This document shows positions 50,710 to 58,828 of a stretch of DNA of 64,000 nt, piece by piece. The DNA lies in NCBI GenBank assembly GCA_016191525.1, contig JACPOK010000006.1:1-64000 (forward strand), in the 5' to 3' direction. A model generated the notes under the pieces. The model had not been told where the DNA came from, did no database searches, and saw only the letters and a list, made by a program, of their open reading frames with translations. The translations under genes were made by a program, and so were the position numbers. The number at the start of each line of letters is the position of its first letter. Positions within the stretch are counted from its first letter, which is position 1. Source of the DNA: Burkholderiales bacterium (lineage in GTDB: Bacteria; Pseudomonadota; Gammaproteobacteria; Burkholderiales; Burkholderiaceae_C).

Positions 50710-50758
50710 GGGCCCCCTCGGGGGGCAGCGCAGCCGCAACGCGGCAAGCGTGGGGGCC
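50710..50758. repeat. G/C palindromic element with alternative hairpins
   Basis: GGCCCCC (50711-50717) can pair with the adjacent GGGGGGC (50720-50726) or with TGGGGGCC (50751-50758). It lies between the Nudix stop and the CobD-family start. I recall similar 'GGGCCCCCTCGGGGGGCAGC' stretches as common intergenic elements in Comamonadaceae. Confidence 0.55.
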
Positions 50759-50763
50759 ACATT

Positions 50764-51474
50764 TCAGGCGACGAGGAAGCGGTACAGGTTGCGCAGCATG
50801 CCCGCCGTGGCGCCCCAGACGAAGCGCTCGGCGCTGCCGTCCATGTAGGGCATGGAGAACCATTCGCGCCGCGCGCCGCCCCATTCCAGCGCGTGGCGGT
50901 GGTGGTGGGCCGGGTTCATCAGGAAGTCCAGCGGCACCTCGAAGGCGTCGGCCACTTCGTATTCATTGAGCTTGAGCGTGTGCTCCGGGCGCACCAGCGC
51001 CACCACCGGGGTGATGATGAAGCGCGTGCCGGTGGTGTAGGTGGGCATCAGGCCGATGACCTCGGCGAACCGGTGCTCCAGCCCGATCTCTTCATGGGCT
51101 TCGCGCAGTGCCGTGTGGGCCGCGTCGGTGTCGGTCTCGTCGCGCTTGCCGCCGGGAAAAGCCACCTGCCCCGAGTGGGTGGACAGGTGCGTGGTGCGCT
51201 CGGTCAGGATCACCGTGGGGCGCTCGCGCATCACGATGGGGATGAGCACCGACGCCAGCGTCGGCTCGCGCTCGGCGAACTTGCGCTCGGACCACACCTC
51301 GGGCTCCCAGGCGGGCGGCTGCGAGAAGCGGCCGCGCAGCGCATCCGGCGTCAGCGATGCGGGCGCCGCGGCCGGCAGGTGCGTGTCGATGCCGATCACG
51401 GGCACGGCGCGCGGATCGAAGTTCGGCAGCTTCGAGAGCGCCGTGTCGGCGGGGGTGCTGGGGTCGATCTTCAT
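50764..51474 (-). CDS. Nudix hydrolase, CoA pyrophosphatase type
   Basis: A 236-residue Nudix protein. The Nudix box GGKRDETDTDAAHTALREAHEEIGL, given here as GGKRDE...REAHEEIG (about residues 107-130), follows THLSTHSGQVAFPG, which is the NuCoA/UPF0035 signature of coenzyme A pyrophosphatases (YeaB/NudL). It is separated from upstream rplS by a terminator whose stem lies only about 20 bp before its ATG, so readthrough or a promoter within the hairpin region must supply transcription. Confidence 0.88.
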   Translation of the reverse strand: MKIDPSTPADTALSKLPNFDPRAVPVIGIDTHLPAAAPASLTPDALRGRFSQPPAWEPEVWSERKFAEREPTLASVLIPIVMRERPTVILTERTTHLSTHSGQVAFPGGKRDETDTDAAHTALREAHEEIGLEHRFAEVIGLMPTYTTGTRFIITPVVALVRPEHTLKLNEYEVADAFEVPLDFLMNPAHHHRHALEWGGARREWFSMPYMDGSAERFVWGATAGMLRNLYRFLVA

Positions 51475-51491
51475 TGGCGTTGTTGCACGGG

Positions 51492-51532
51492 CCAAAAGCA
51501 AAAGCCGCCGAGCACCAAGGCTGCGGCGGCTT
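51492..51532 (-). terminator. intrinsic terminator of the rpsP-rplS operon
   Basis: On the minus strand AAGCCGCCG (+ 51524-51532) pairs with CGGCGGCTT (51502-51510), followed by TTTGCTTTT. It sits just after the rplS stop (51551) and before the Nudix start (51474). Confidence 0.85.
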
Positions 51533-51550
51533 GGGCTGCGGGCTGCTGCT

Positions 51551-51928
51551 TTAAGCGGCGGCTGCGGTGGACTTGCTGGGCAGCTTTTCCTTGATGCGGG
51601 CCGACTTGCCGCTGCGGTCGCGCAGGTAGTACAGCTTGGCGCGGCGCACATCGCCGCGGCGCTTGACTTCGATGCCGGCGATCAGCGGGCTGTAGGTCTG
51701 GAACGTGCGCTCCACGCCTTCGCCGCTGGAAATCTTGCGGACGGTGAAGCCGCTGTTCAGGCCGCGGTTGCGCTTGGCAATCACGACGCCTTCGTAGGCC
51801 TGCACGCGCTTGCGCGTGCCTTCAACCACGTTGACGCTGACGATCACGGTGTCGCCGGGGGCGAAGACGGGAATTTTCTTCCCGAGACGAGCAATTTCTT
51901 CCTGCTCAAGGGTTTCGATCAAGTTCAT
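51551..51928 (-). CDS. rplS: 50S ribosomal protein L19
   Basis: A 125-residue L19: [60 protein letters not shown] and the [12 protein letters not shown] tail. It is the last gene of rpsP-rimM-trmD-rplS on the minus strand, 102 bp after trmD; a strong terminator follows. Confidence 0.98.
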   Translation of the reverse strand: MNLIETLEQEEIARLGKKIPVFAPGDTVIVSVNVVEGTRKRVQAYEGVVIAKRNRGLNSGFTVRKISSGEGVERTFQTYSPLIAGIEVKRRGDVRRAKLYYLRDRSGKSARIKEKLPSKSTAAAA

Positions 51929-52030
51929 GGGTTTCTCTCAGTGATCGTGCCCGCGCTACACAAAAGGCTGTTTGCACAAAGGCATCCAGCGGCCGGGCAG
52001 AGGATCGAAAAGCCTTTGATTATAAACAAT

Positions 52031-52777
52031 TTATTGGCCGCTCGCCAAGAAGGCCTCGTCGGCCTTCGAGAGCGCCCCGGCGGCCCGGGCGGCAGCGATC
52101 AGGTCGGGCCGGTGGCGGGCGGTGATCTCCAGCCGCCGCTCCCGGCGCCAGCGCTCGATCTGCTCGTGGTGCCCGCTCATCAGTTCAGCCGGCGCCTTGT
52201 GGCCCGCCCATTCCTCGGGCCGGGTGTAGTGCGGGCAGTCCAGCAGGCCGTCCAGCGCGGGGTTGAAGCTGTCGGCCTGGTGGCTGCCCTCGTCGTTCAG
52301 CACCCCCGGCTGCAGGCGCGCCACCGCGTCCAGCAGGGCCATGGCGGCGATTTCGCCGCCCGAAAGCACGAAGTCGCCCAGGCTGACCTGCAGGTCCACA
52401 TGGCTGTCGATGAAGCGCTGGTCCACGCCTTCATAGCGGCCGCAGACCAGCACGGCGCCGGCGCTGGCCGACCACGTTTCCACCCCGGCATGGTCCAGTG
52501 GCTTGCCGATGGGGGAGAACAGGACCACCGGCGCCGCGTCGTTTCGCTCGGCCCGGATGGCCTGCAGGCATTGCAGCAGCGGCTGCGCCATCATCACCAT
52601 GCCCGGCCCGCCGCCAAAAGGCCGGTCGTCCACCCGCCGGTAGTTGCCCTCGGCGTAGTCGCGCAGGTTCCACAGGCGCACGTCGACCAGCTTCTGCTCG
52701 TAGGCGCGGCGCGTCACGCCGCTGTTCAGGAAGGGCTCGAACAGCTCGGGGAACAGGGTGATGACATCGAACCGCAT
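52031..52777 (-). CDS. trmD: tRNA (guanine-N1)-methyltransferase
   Basis: A 248-residue SPOUT methyltransferase that makes m1G37 with S-adenosylmethionine. MRFDVITLFPELFEPF, GGGPGMVMMAQPL, VLVCGRYEGVDQRFID and SLGDFVLSGGEIAAMALLDA form the deep trefoil knot. It lies 16 bp after rimM in the ribosomal operon. Confidence 0.98.
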   Translation of the reverse strand: MRFDVITLFPELFEPFLNSGVTRRAYEQKLVDVRLWNLRDYAEGNYRRVDDRPFGGGPGMVMMAQPLLQCLQAIRAERNDAAPVVLFSPIGKPLDHAGVETWSASAGAVLVCGRYEGVDQRFIDSHVDLQVSLGDFVLSGGEIAAMALLDAVARLQPGVLNDEGSHQADSFNPALDGLLDCPHYTRPEEWAGHKAPAELMSGHHEQIERWRRERRLEITARHRPDLIAAARAAGALSKADEAFLASGQ

Positions 52778-52793
52778 AGGGGGATTGCCGGGC

Positions 52794-53381
52794 TCAGTAA
52801 TCCGGCTGCCAGTCCACGGTGATAGTCTTGGCCGGCAGGTCCACCTTGTCCACGTACACGGAGACGAATGGAACCATGCGCTCCTGCGGCTTGCCGTCGG
52901 CTTCGTATTCGATCACCAGCACGGTCTGCGGACCGGTGGACAGCAATTCCTTCACCGTGCCCAGCGCCACGCCTTCGCGGTTGACCACGGCCAGGCCGAT
53001 CAGGTCGACCCAGTAGTACTCGTCTTCGCTGGCGGTGGGGAAGCTCGATCGCGGCACGAAAATCCGCGCGCCCCTGAGCGCTTCGGCACCGCTGCGGTCG
53101 TCAACCTCCTGAGCGGTGGCGACGATGGTTCCGGAGTGCTCCTTGGCCTCGCGCACGCGCAGCAACACCGTGCCGGCAAAGGTTTTCGCTCCCTTTTCGG
53201 CGGGCAGCAGGTACCAGCGCTTGGAAGAAAAAAGCGCTTCAGGCGAAGCGCTGTGGGGAAGGACCTTGAACCAGCCCTTGATGCCCCAGGCATCGGCGAT
53301 GCGGCCGATTTCGATCGCATCTGCCGGCAGCTCGGCGGGCTCGACACCCGCCGGCAGCACGGCGGCCGGACGGCCGGCCAT
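52794..53381 (-). CDS. rimM: ribosome maturation factor RimM
   Basis: A 195-residue 16S processing factor. The N-terminal RimM domain (EIGRIADAWGIKGWFKVLPH) is followed by a PRC-barrel (DEYYWVDLIGLAVVNREGVA and MVPFVSVYVDKVDLPAKTITV, last two in parts). The first 15 residues (MAGRPAAVLPAGVEP) form a short N-terminal extension. It is 5 bp from rpsP, in the conserved operon. Confidence 0.97.
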   Translation of the reverse strand: MAGRPAAVLPAGVEPAELPADAIEIGRIADAWGIKGWFKVLPHSASPEALFSSKRWYLLPAEKGAKTFAGTVLLRVREAKEHSGTIVATAQEVDDRSGAEALRGARIFVPRSSFPTASEDEYYWVDLIGLAVVNREGVALGTVKELLSTGPQTVLVIEYEADGKPQERMVPFVSVYVDKVDLPAKTITVDWQPDY

Positions 53382-53386
53382 CAGTT

Positions 53387-53647
53387 TTAAGCTGCCTTCG
53401 GGGCAGCCGAGGCGGCCTGCTTGATCAGGCGTTCCACGGTGGGCGACGGCTGGGCGCCCACGCCGCGCCAGTACGTCAGGCGGTCCTGGGCGATGCGGAT
53501 GCTTTCCTCGTTGTCCTTGGCAATCGGGTTGTAAAAACCGATGCGCTCGATGAAGCGGCCGTCACGACGGGTGCGCTTGTCGGAAACGACGATGTTGAAG
53601 AACGGGCGGGCCTTGGCGCCGCCGCGGGAGAGTCGAATGACGACCAT
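53387..53647 (-). CDS. rpsP: 30S ribosomal protein S16
   Basis: An 86-residue S16: [39 protein letters not shown] and [20 protein letters not shown]. It is the first gene of the rpsP-rimM-trmD-rplS operon. The ATG at 53647 has AAGGA upstream; the promoter is at 53739-53767. Confidence 0.98.
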   Translation of the reverse strand: MVVIRLSRGGAKARPFFNIVVSDKRTRRDGRFIERIGFYNPIAKDNEESIRIAQDRLTYWRGVGAQPSPTVERLIKQAASAAPKAA

Positions 53648-53738
53648 GATGTAATCCTTCGGGTGGAGGGAATGTTTCTTACAGCGTCTGAGACACGCGA
53701 CATGGCCACCCGGCCAGCGACACGCTGAAAAGCCTTCC

Positions 53739-53767
53739 ATTATATCGTTTTCACGCCTTATGCCCAA
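53739..53767 (-). promoter_or_regulatory. sigma-70 promoter of the rpsP operon
   Basis: On the minus strand TTGGGC (53762-53767) and a perfect TATAAT (53739-53744) are 17 bp apart. It lies 92 bp before the rpsP ATG and overlaps the start codon of the divergent GNAT gene at 53760. Confidence 0.75.
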
Positions 53768-54293
53768 TATCCGTCCCAGCCGCGAAGAAGACATGGCCGC
53801 CATCACGGCCATTTATGCCCACCACGTGCTCAACGGCACCGGCACATTCGAAACCACGCCCCCCACCCGGGAAGACATGGTGGCGCGCCGCGCCGACGTG
53901 CTTTCCAAGGACCTGCCCTACCTGGTGGCGGAGGAAGACGGCCGCATCCTGGGCTTCGCCTACTGCCAGTGGTTCAAGCCCCGCCCCGCCTACCGCTATT
54001 CGGCCGAAGACTCGATCTACATGGCTGACGGCGCGCGCGGCAGGGGCGCCGGCAAGGCCCTGCTCACTGCGCTGATGGAACAGGCCGAGGCGGCCGGCGT
54101 GCGCAAGCTGATCGCCGTGATCGGCGACTCGGCCAACCTGGGCTCGGTCGGCGTACACACGGCGGTGGGCTTCACCCCGGTCGGCGTGCTCAAGTCCTGC
54201 GGCTGGAAGTTCGGCAAATGGCTGGACGTGGTGCTGATGGAACGCGCGCTGGGCGTGGGCGACAGCACCTCACCCGAGCTGCCCTCCAAGTGA
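53760..54293 (+). CDS. GNAT N-acetyltransferase (phosphinothricin acetyltransferase-like)
   Basis: A 177-residue acetyltransferase of the Pat/YncA group: [55 protein letters not shown] (CoA-binding motif [11 protein letters not shown]) and [14 protein letters not shown]. Relatives acetylate phosphinothricin, methionine sulfone or similar amines. Its TGA overlaps the GTG of the next gene (GTGA). Confidence 0.9.
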   Translation: MPNIRPSREEDMAAITAIYAHHVLNGTGTFETTPPTREDMVARRADVLSKDLPYLVAEEDGRILGFAYCQWFKPRPAYRYSAEDSIYMADGARGRGAGKALLTALMEQAEAAGVRKLIAVIGDSANLGSVGVHTAVGFTPVGVLKSCGWKFGKWLDVVLMERALGVGDSTSPELPSK

Positions 54294-54736
54294 AAAACAA
54301 AACCCTGGCGGCCTGGCTGGCCCTGGCGGGCGGGCCCATCGGCGCGCACCGCTTCTACCTGTTCGGCTTCGGCGACCTGCTCGGCTGGCTGCTGCCCCTG
54401 CCCACCGCGCTGGGCCTGTACGGCATCCGCCGCGTGCAGATGTACGGGCTGGACGACCAGTGGAGCTGGGTGCTCATGCCCGTGCTGGGCTTCGCTTTCG
54501 CGGGTTGTGCTCTCACCGCCATCGTCTACGGCCTGACGACACGCGAGAAGTGGAACGCCCGCCACAACCCCGGCCTGCCCGAAGACGCGCTGTCCGGCGC
54601 CACCAACTGGTTCACCATCTTCGCCGTCGTGCTGTCACTGCTGGTCGGCACCACCGTGCTCATGTCCAGCATCGTCTACAGCTTCCAGAGCTACTTCCAG
54701 TACCAAGTCGAGGAAGGCCGCAAGATTTCGCAGTAG
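54290..54736 (+). CDS. TM2-like small membrane protein
   Basis: A 148-residue membrane protein with about four hydrophobic segments. The N-terminal ALAGGPIGAHRFYLFGFGD fits a TM2-type hairpin start. GTG at 54290 overlaps the GNAT stop (GTGA), supporting translational coupling; an ATG at 54218 in this frame lies within the GNAT gene and has no reason to be used. Function unknown. Confidence 0.75.
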   Translation: MKNKTLAAWLALAGGPIGAHRFYLFGFGDLLGWLLPLPTALGLYGIRRVQMYGLDDQWSWVLMPVLGFAFAGCALTAIVYGLTTREKWNARHNPGLPEDALSGATNWFTIFAVVLSLLVGTTVLMSSIVYSFQSYFQYQVEEGRKISQ

Positions 54737-54846
54737 GCCCCAGGGCCGCGCGCCGTTACCGCATGGTTCCATGCACACACGGCATTCGCCGCACGCCGGG
54801 CGGCGCGGTAGATTGGCCTGTCCATCCTTCCAACCAGGAGCACGCC

Positions 54847-55386
54847 ATGGACACGGCCCACAAGGCTGACACCGCCGCCCTCGTCATCCGCAGCGCCGAA
54901 CCCGAAGACGCCGCGGCGATCTCCGCCCTCCTCGGCGGCACCGGCACCTTCGAAGGCACCCTGCAATTGCCCGAGATGCCCGTGGCTTCGCGGCTGGATT
55001 ACCTGCAGCGCGTGGACCCGCTCACCTGCAAGCTGGTCGCGGTGTCGGAGGAAGGCATCGTGGGGATGGCCGCGCTGCACGTGCAGCACCCCGGGCTGCG
55101 CCGTGCCCACGTGCGCGGCCTGGGCATCGGCATCGCGCCGGCCTGGCAGGCACGCGGTGTCGGCCGCCGCCTCATCACCCGCCTGCTCGACTGGGCCGAC
55201 AACTGGGCCGGCGTACTGCGCGTGGAATTGGTCGTGCACGCCGACAACGACCGCGCCATCGCGCTCTACCGCGGACTGGGCTTCGTCGAGGAGGGGCTGC
55301 ACAAGGCCTATGCGCTGAAGAACGGCCGCTATGTCGACACCTTCTCCATGGCCCGCATGCACCCGAATCCGCCGCGCCTGGCCTGA
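54847..55386 (+). CDS. GNAT N-acetyltransferase
   Basis: A 179-residue acetyltransferase: LVIRSAEPEDAAAISALLGG, GTFEGTLQLPEMPVASRLDY, and the acetyl-CoA site APAWQARGVGRRLITRLLDW followed by HADNDRAIALYRGLGFVEEG. It resembles YhhY/PhnO-like enzymes. CCAGGAGCACGCC precedes the ATG. It ends 5 bp from the convergent Pit gene. The substrate is unknown. Confidence 0.9.
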   Translation: MDTAHKADTAALVIRSAEPEDAAAISALLGGTGTFEGTLQLPEMPVASRLDYLQRVDPLTCKLVAVSEEGIVGMAALHVQHPGLRRAHVRGLGIGIAPAWQARGVGRRLITRLLDWADNWAGVLRVELVVHADNDRAIALYRGLGFVEEGLHKAYALKNGRYVDTFSMARMHPNPPRLA

Positions 55387-55391
55387 ACCCT

Positions 55392-56402
55392 TCAGAACAC
55401 CTGCAGGCTGACCCAGTACGCGATCGCCGCCACGAAGGCGCTGGCGGGGATGGTGAAGATCCAGGCCCAGACAATGTTGCCGGCCACGCCCCAGCGCACG
55501 GCGCTGGCGCGCTGGGTGGAGCCGACACCGACGATGGCGCCGGTGATGGTGTGGGTGGTCGATACCGGGATGCCCAGCGCGGTGGCCAGGAACAGCGTCA
55601 TGGCGCCGCCGGTTTCAGCGCAGAAGCCGCCGACCGGTTTCAGCTTGGTGATCTTCTGGCCCATGGTCTTGACGATGCGCCAGCCGCCGAACATGGTGCC
55701 GGCGGCAATGGCCATGTAGCAGCTGATGATCACCCAGGTGGGCGGCAGCTTGTCGGCGGTGGACACGTAGCCCGTGGCGATCAGCAGCAGCCAGATGATG
55801 CCGATGGTTTTTTGCGCGTCGTTGCCGCCGTGGCCCAGGCTGTAGGCGCCGGCCGAAACCAGCTGCAGGCGGCGGAACCAGCTGTCCACCCGCGACGGCG
55901 TGGCGCGGCGGAAGATCCACGACACCAGCACCACCATCAGCGAGCCCAGCAAGAATCCCAGCAGCGGCGACACGAAGATGAACAGCACCGTTTTCCAGAT
56001 GCCGGCGGCGATCAGCGAGCCCGCGCCCGCCTTGGCGATGACGGCGCCCACGATGCCGCCGATCAGCGCATGCGACGAGCTGCTGGGGATGCCGTAGTAC
56101 CAGGTCACGAGGTTCCAGGTGCTCGCGCCCACCAGAGCGCCGAATACCACGTGGATATCGACCACCCCCGGCTGGACGATGCCCTTGCCGATGGTGGCCG
56201 CCACGCTGAGGTGGAAGATGAAGATCGCCAGCAGGTTGAAGAATGCCGCGAACACCACCGCCGTGGTGGGCTTGAGAACACCGGTGGAAACCACGGTGGC
56301 GATGGAATTCGCCGCGTCGTGGAAGCCGTTCATGAAGTCGAATGCCAGGGCCAGCGCCACCAGCATGACAACCACCCAGAGGGAGGCCTGTGCCGTATCC
56401 AT
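55392..56402 (-). CDS. Pit-family inorganic phosphate transporter
   Basis: A 336-residue inner-membrane phosphate:cation symporter with about 10 helices. The signatures FDFMNGFHDAANSIATVVST and SLGHGGNDAQKTIGIIWL are the paired family motifs, with GIPSSSSHALIGGIVGA and GIPVSTTHTITGAIVGVGST as the internal repeat. It lies 20 bp after the DUF47 gene, the usual PhoU-like partner pairing. Confidence 0.95.
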   Translation of the reverse strand: MDTAQASLWVVVMLVALALAFDFMNGFHDAANSIATVVSTGVLKPTTAVVFAAFFNLLAIFIFHLSVAATIGKGIVQPGVVDIHVVFGALVGASTWNLVTWYYGIPSSSSHALIGGIVGAVIAKAGAGSLIAAGIWKTVLFIFVSPLLGFLLGSLMVVLVSWIFRRATPSRVDSWFRRLQLVSAGAYSLGHGGNDAQKTIGIIWLLLIATGYVSTADKLPPTWVIISCYMAIAAGTMFGGWRIVKTMGQKITKLKPVGGFCAETGGAMTLFLATALGIPVSTTHTITGAIVGVGSTQRASAVRWGVAGNIVWAWIFTIPASAFVAAIAYWVSLQVF

Positions 56403-56422
56403 TGCCTTGCCGTGCCCGTGCT

Positions 56423-57067
56423 TTACGAGTTCTCGAGGATGATGCCCTCGATCACGTTGGCCACGTCCTCGCACTTGTCGGTGATGGTCTCCAGCAGCTC
56501 GTAGATGGCCTTCATCTTCAGCACCTCGCGCACGTCCGGCTCCTCGCGGAACAGGCGGCTCATGGCCGAGCGCATCACGCGGTCGGCGTCCGATTCGAGC
56601 CGGTCGATTTCCTCGCAGGTCTTCAGGGCCGCCTCGGCGGTGGCCGGGTCGGCGATCTTGCTGAGCAGGCCCACGGCATCCTTGAGGCGCTCGCAGCACT
56701 TCACCGCCAGGTCCGTCAGGCGGGTGATTTCCTCGTTGACCTTGCGCACGTCGTACAGCGCCATCGTCTCGGCCGAATCCTGGATCAGGTCGGCCACGTC
56801 GTCCATGGTGTTGATCAGCGTGTGGATCTGGTCACGGTCGATCGGCGTGATAAACGTCTTGTGGATCATCCGGTTCACGTCATGCGTGACACGGTCGGCG
56901 GCCCGCTCGGCGTTGTCCACGTCGCGGTTGTACTGCTCCCGCAGGTGCGGGTCGCTGTAGTTGGCCACCAGCTGCGAGAACGCGCGCGCCGCCTCGACGA
57001 TGCGCTCTGCATGCTGGTTGAACATCTCGAAGAAATTGCCTTCGCGCGGCAGCAGCTTGCCAAACAT
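56423..57067 (-). CDS. DUF47 family PhoU-like regulator of Pit
   Basis: A 214-residue all-helical protein of the DUF47/YkaA group: MFGKLLPREGNFFEMFNQHA, VTHDVNRMIHKTFITPIDRD and DDVADLIQDSAETMALYDV. It carries the conserved E/D-rich helices that bind metal clusters in PhoU-like proteins. CAGGAGC precedes its ATG. It is cotranscribed with and probably modulates the Pit transporter. Confidence 0.92.
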   Translation of the reverse strand: MFGKLLPREGNFFEMFNQHAERIVEAARAFSQLVANYSDPHLREQYNRDVDNAERAADRVTHDVNRMIHKTFITPIDRDQIHTLINTMDDVADLIQDSAETMALYDVRKVNEEITRLTDLAVKCCERLKDAVGLLSKIADPATAEAALKTCEEIDRLESDADRVMRSAMSRLFREEPDVREVLKMKAIYELLETITDKCEDVANVIEGIILENS

Positions 57068-57141
57068 CGTGGCTCCTGGAAGGGTACGGGGAATGCGGGG
57101 ATTCGGGGACTGCGGCGAGTGTACCGTGCGGCCCCGGGCGC

Positions 57142-57510
57142 TCAGGCGTTGCGGAATATGAAATAGGCCGCGCCCACCATGCACAGCGCCGCCCACAGGT
57201 AGTCCAGCTTCAGGGGCTCGTCCAGGTAGAAAACGGCAAAGGGCACGAAAACCCCCAGCGTGATCACTTCCTGCATGATCTTGAGCTGGCCCACGGAAAA
57301 GCCCGCCTGCTGGAAACCGATGCGGTTGGCCGGCACCTGCAGCAGGTACTCGGCCAGGGCGATGCCCCAGCTCACCAGCGCGGCGATGTACCAGGGCGCC
57401 GTAGCCAGGTTTTTCAGGTGGCCGTACCAAGCCATGGTCATGAACAGGTTGGATGCGATCAGCAGAACGATGGTCTGCAGCGACAGCGGAATGGATTGAA
57501 GAATGCTCAT
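57142..57510 (-). CDS. DMT-type membrane protein (DUF486)
   Basis: A 122-residue protein with four hydrophobic helices: LQTIVLLIASNLFMTMAWYG, LVSWGIALAEYLLQVPANRI and FVPFAVFYLDEPLKLDYLWA fit DUF486, a small relative of drug/metabolite transporters. The start codon at 57508-57510 overlaps, on the opposite strand, the start of the divergent pseudouridine synthase gene. Confidence 0.85.
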   Translation of the reverse strand: MSILQSIPLSLQTIVLLIASNLFMTMAWYGHLKNLATAPWYIAALVSWGIALAEYLLQVPANRIGFQQAGFSVGQLKIMQEVITLGVFVPFAVFYLDEPLKLDYLWAALCMVGAAYFIFRNA

Positions 57511-58174
57511 GCCCGGATTATCCGGAGACGCGCCGCTCAACGTGGTGCATGCCGATGCGCAACTGCTGGTGCTGGACAAGCCGGCGGGCCTGCTGAGCGT
57601 GCCCGGCCGCGGGCCCGACAAGCAGGATTGTCTGTCGGCGCGGGTGCAGGCGGAATATCCCGACGCGCTGGTCGTGCACCGGCTGGACATGGCCACCTCC
57701 GGGCTGATCGTCATGGCGCGCGGCGCGCAGGCGCAGCGCCAGCTCAGCCGTGCTTTCGAACAGCGCCAGGTCGCCAAGCGCTATGAGGCGGTCGCCGCCG
57801 GGTTGCTGCAGCCGCCGGAGTTACCCGACGGCTGGGGCGTGATCGACCTGCCGCTCGTCATCGATTGGCCCAACCGCCCGCTGCGCATCGTCGACGCCGA
57901 ACACGGCCAGCCCAGCACCACCCGCTGGCGGGTGATTTCCCATGACACGCAGGCCGGCACCACCCGGCTGGAGCTGGAGCCGGTGACCGGCCGCTCGCAC
58001 CAGTTGCGGGTGCACCTGAAGGCACTGGGCCATCCCTTGCTGGGCGATGCGCTGTACGCACCGCCCGCCGTGCGCGACGCGGCGCCCCGGCTGCTGCTGC
58101 ATGCCCGCATGCTGGCGCTGGACCACCCCTCGACCGGGGAGCGGCTGGAACTTCACAGCCCCACCCCCTTCTAA
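57503..58174 (+). CDS. RluA-family pseudouridine synthase
   Basis: A 223-residue enzyme isomerising uridine in rRNA or tRNA. It has LLVLDKPAGLLSVPGRG, the catalytic VVHRLDMATSGLIVMARG (Asp in HRLD), FEQRQVAKRYEAVA and the TGRSHQLRVHLKALGHPLLG motif. It is short and lacks an S4 domain, like RluA itself. The start may be 57503 or the adjacent ATG 57509; both overlap the divergent DMT gene start. Confidence 0.9.
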   Translation: MLMPGLSGDAPLNVVHADAQLLVLDKPAGLLSVPGRGPDKQDCLSARVQAEYPDALVVHRLDMATSGLIVMARGAQAQRQLSRAFEQRQVAKRYEAVAAGLLQPPELPDGWGVIDLPLVIDWPNRPLRIVDAEHGQPSTTRWRVISHDTQAGTTRLELEPVTGRSHQLRVHLKALGHPLLGDALYAPPAVRDAAPRLLLHARMLALDHPSTGERLELHSPTPF

Positions 58175-58182
58175 AAGGCACC

Positions 58183-58800
58183 ATGAACACGCTGCGCCGC
58201 CGCTCGCTCAACGCCGCCCTGGCGGCCCTGCCCTTTGTATGGACCGGCACCCGCGCCCAGCCCGCCGCGCCCCGGCGCGCCACGCCCTCGCAGACCGAAG
58301 GGCCGTTCTACCCGGTGGCCTTCCCCAAAGACTCCGACTACGACCTGCTGCGCAACGGCGCCCTCAACTACACCCGTGGCCAGCCGGCCTGGGTGGAAGG
58401 CACGGTGAGCGACCTGCAGGGCAAACCGCTGGCCGGCGCGCAGGTGGAAATCTGGCAGTGCGACGAGGCCGGCCACTACCACCACCCCGGCGACAGCGGC
58501 AAGGCCGACCCGGCCTTCCAGGGCTATGGCCGCGTCACCGTGGGCACGGATGGCGGCTACCGCTTCCGCACCATCCGGCCCGTGGCCTACAGCGGCCGCT
58601 CGCCGCACATCCACGTCAAGGTGCGCATGGGCAGCCGCGAACTGCTCACCACCCAGATGTACGTGGCCGGCGACCCCGGCAACGCCCGCGATTTCGTCTG
58701 GCGCAACCTGCCGCCCGAGGCCCGCGAGTCAGTCACCGTTCAGTTTGCGAACGGCAGCGACGGCCAGAACGCGCGCTTTCCCATCGTCGTCGCCCTCTAG
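58183..58800 (+). CDS. exported intradiol ring-cleavage dioxygenase-like protein
   Basis: A 205-residue protein with a twin-arginine-like signal (RRRSLNAALAALPFV, residues 5-19) and an intradiol dioxygenase fold: TEGPFYPVAFPKDSDYDL, AQVEIWQCDEAGHYHHPGD, and IRPVAYSGRSPHIHVKVRMG. Tyr and the two His (HIH) would bind Fe(III). Exported relatives are known in Burkholderiales with unclear substrates. It lies 8 bp after the RluA gene. Confidence 0.87.
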   Translation: MNTLRRRSLNAALAALPFVWTGTRAQPAAPRRATPSQTEGPFYPVAFPKDSDYDLLRNGALNYTRGQPAWVEGTVSDLQGKPLAGAQVEIWQCDEAGHYHHPGDSGKADPAFQGYGRVTVGTDGGYRFRTIRPVAYSGRSPHIHVKVRMGSRELLTTQMYVAGDPGNARDFVWRNLPPEARESVTVQFANGSDGQNARFPIVVAL

Positions 58801-58828
58801 ACGAGCCCGCCGCCGCTACGATGGCGGC

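Noticed and set aside
54218..54289. Upstream ATG extension of the TM2-like gene
   Set aside because: It lies inside the GNAT gene; the GTG at 54290 gives a tidy GTGA coupling and family N-terminus.
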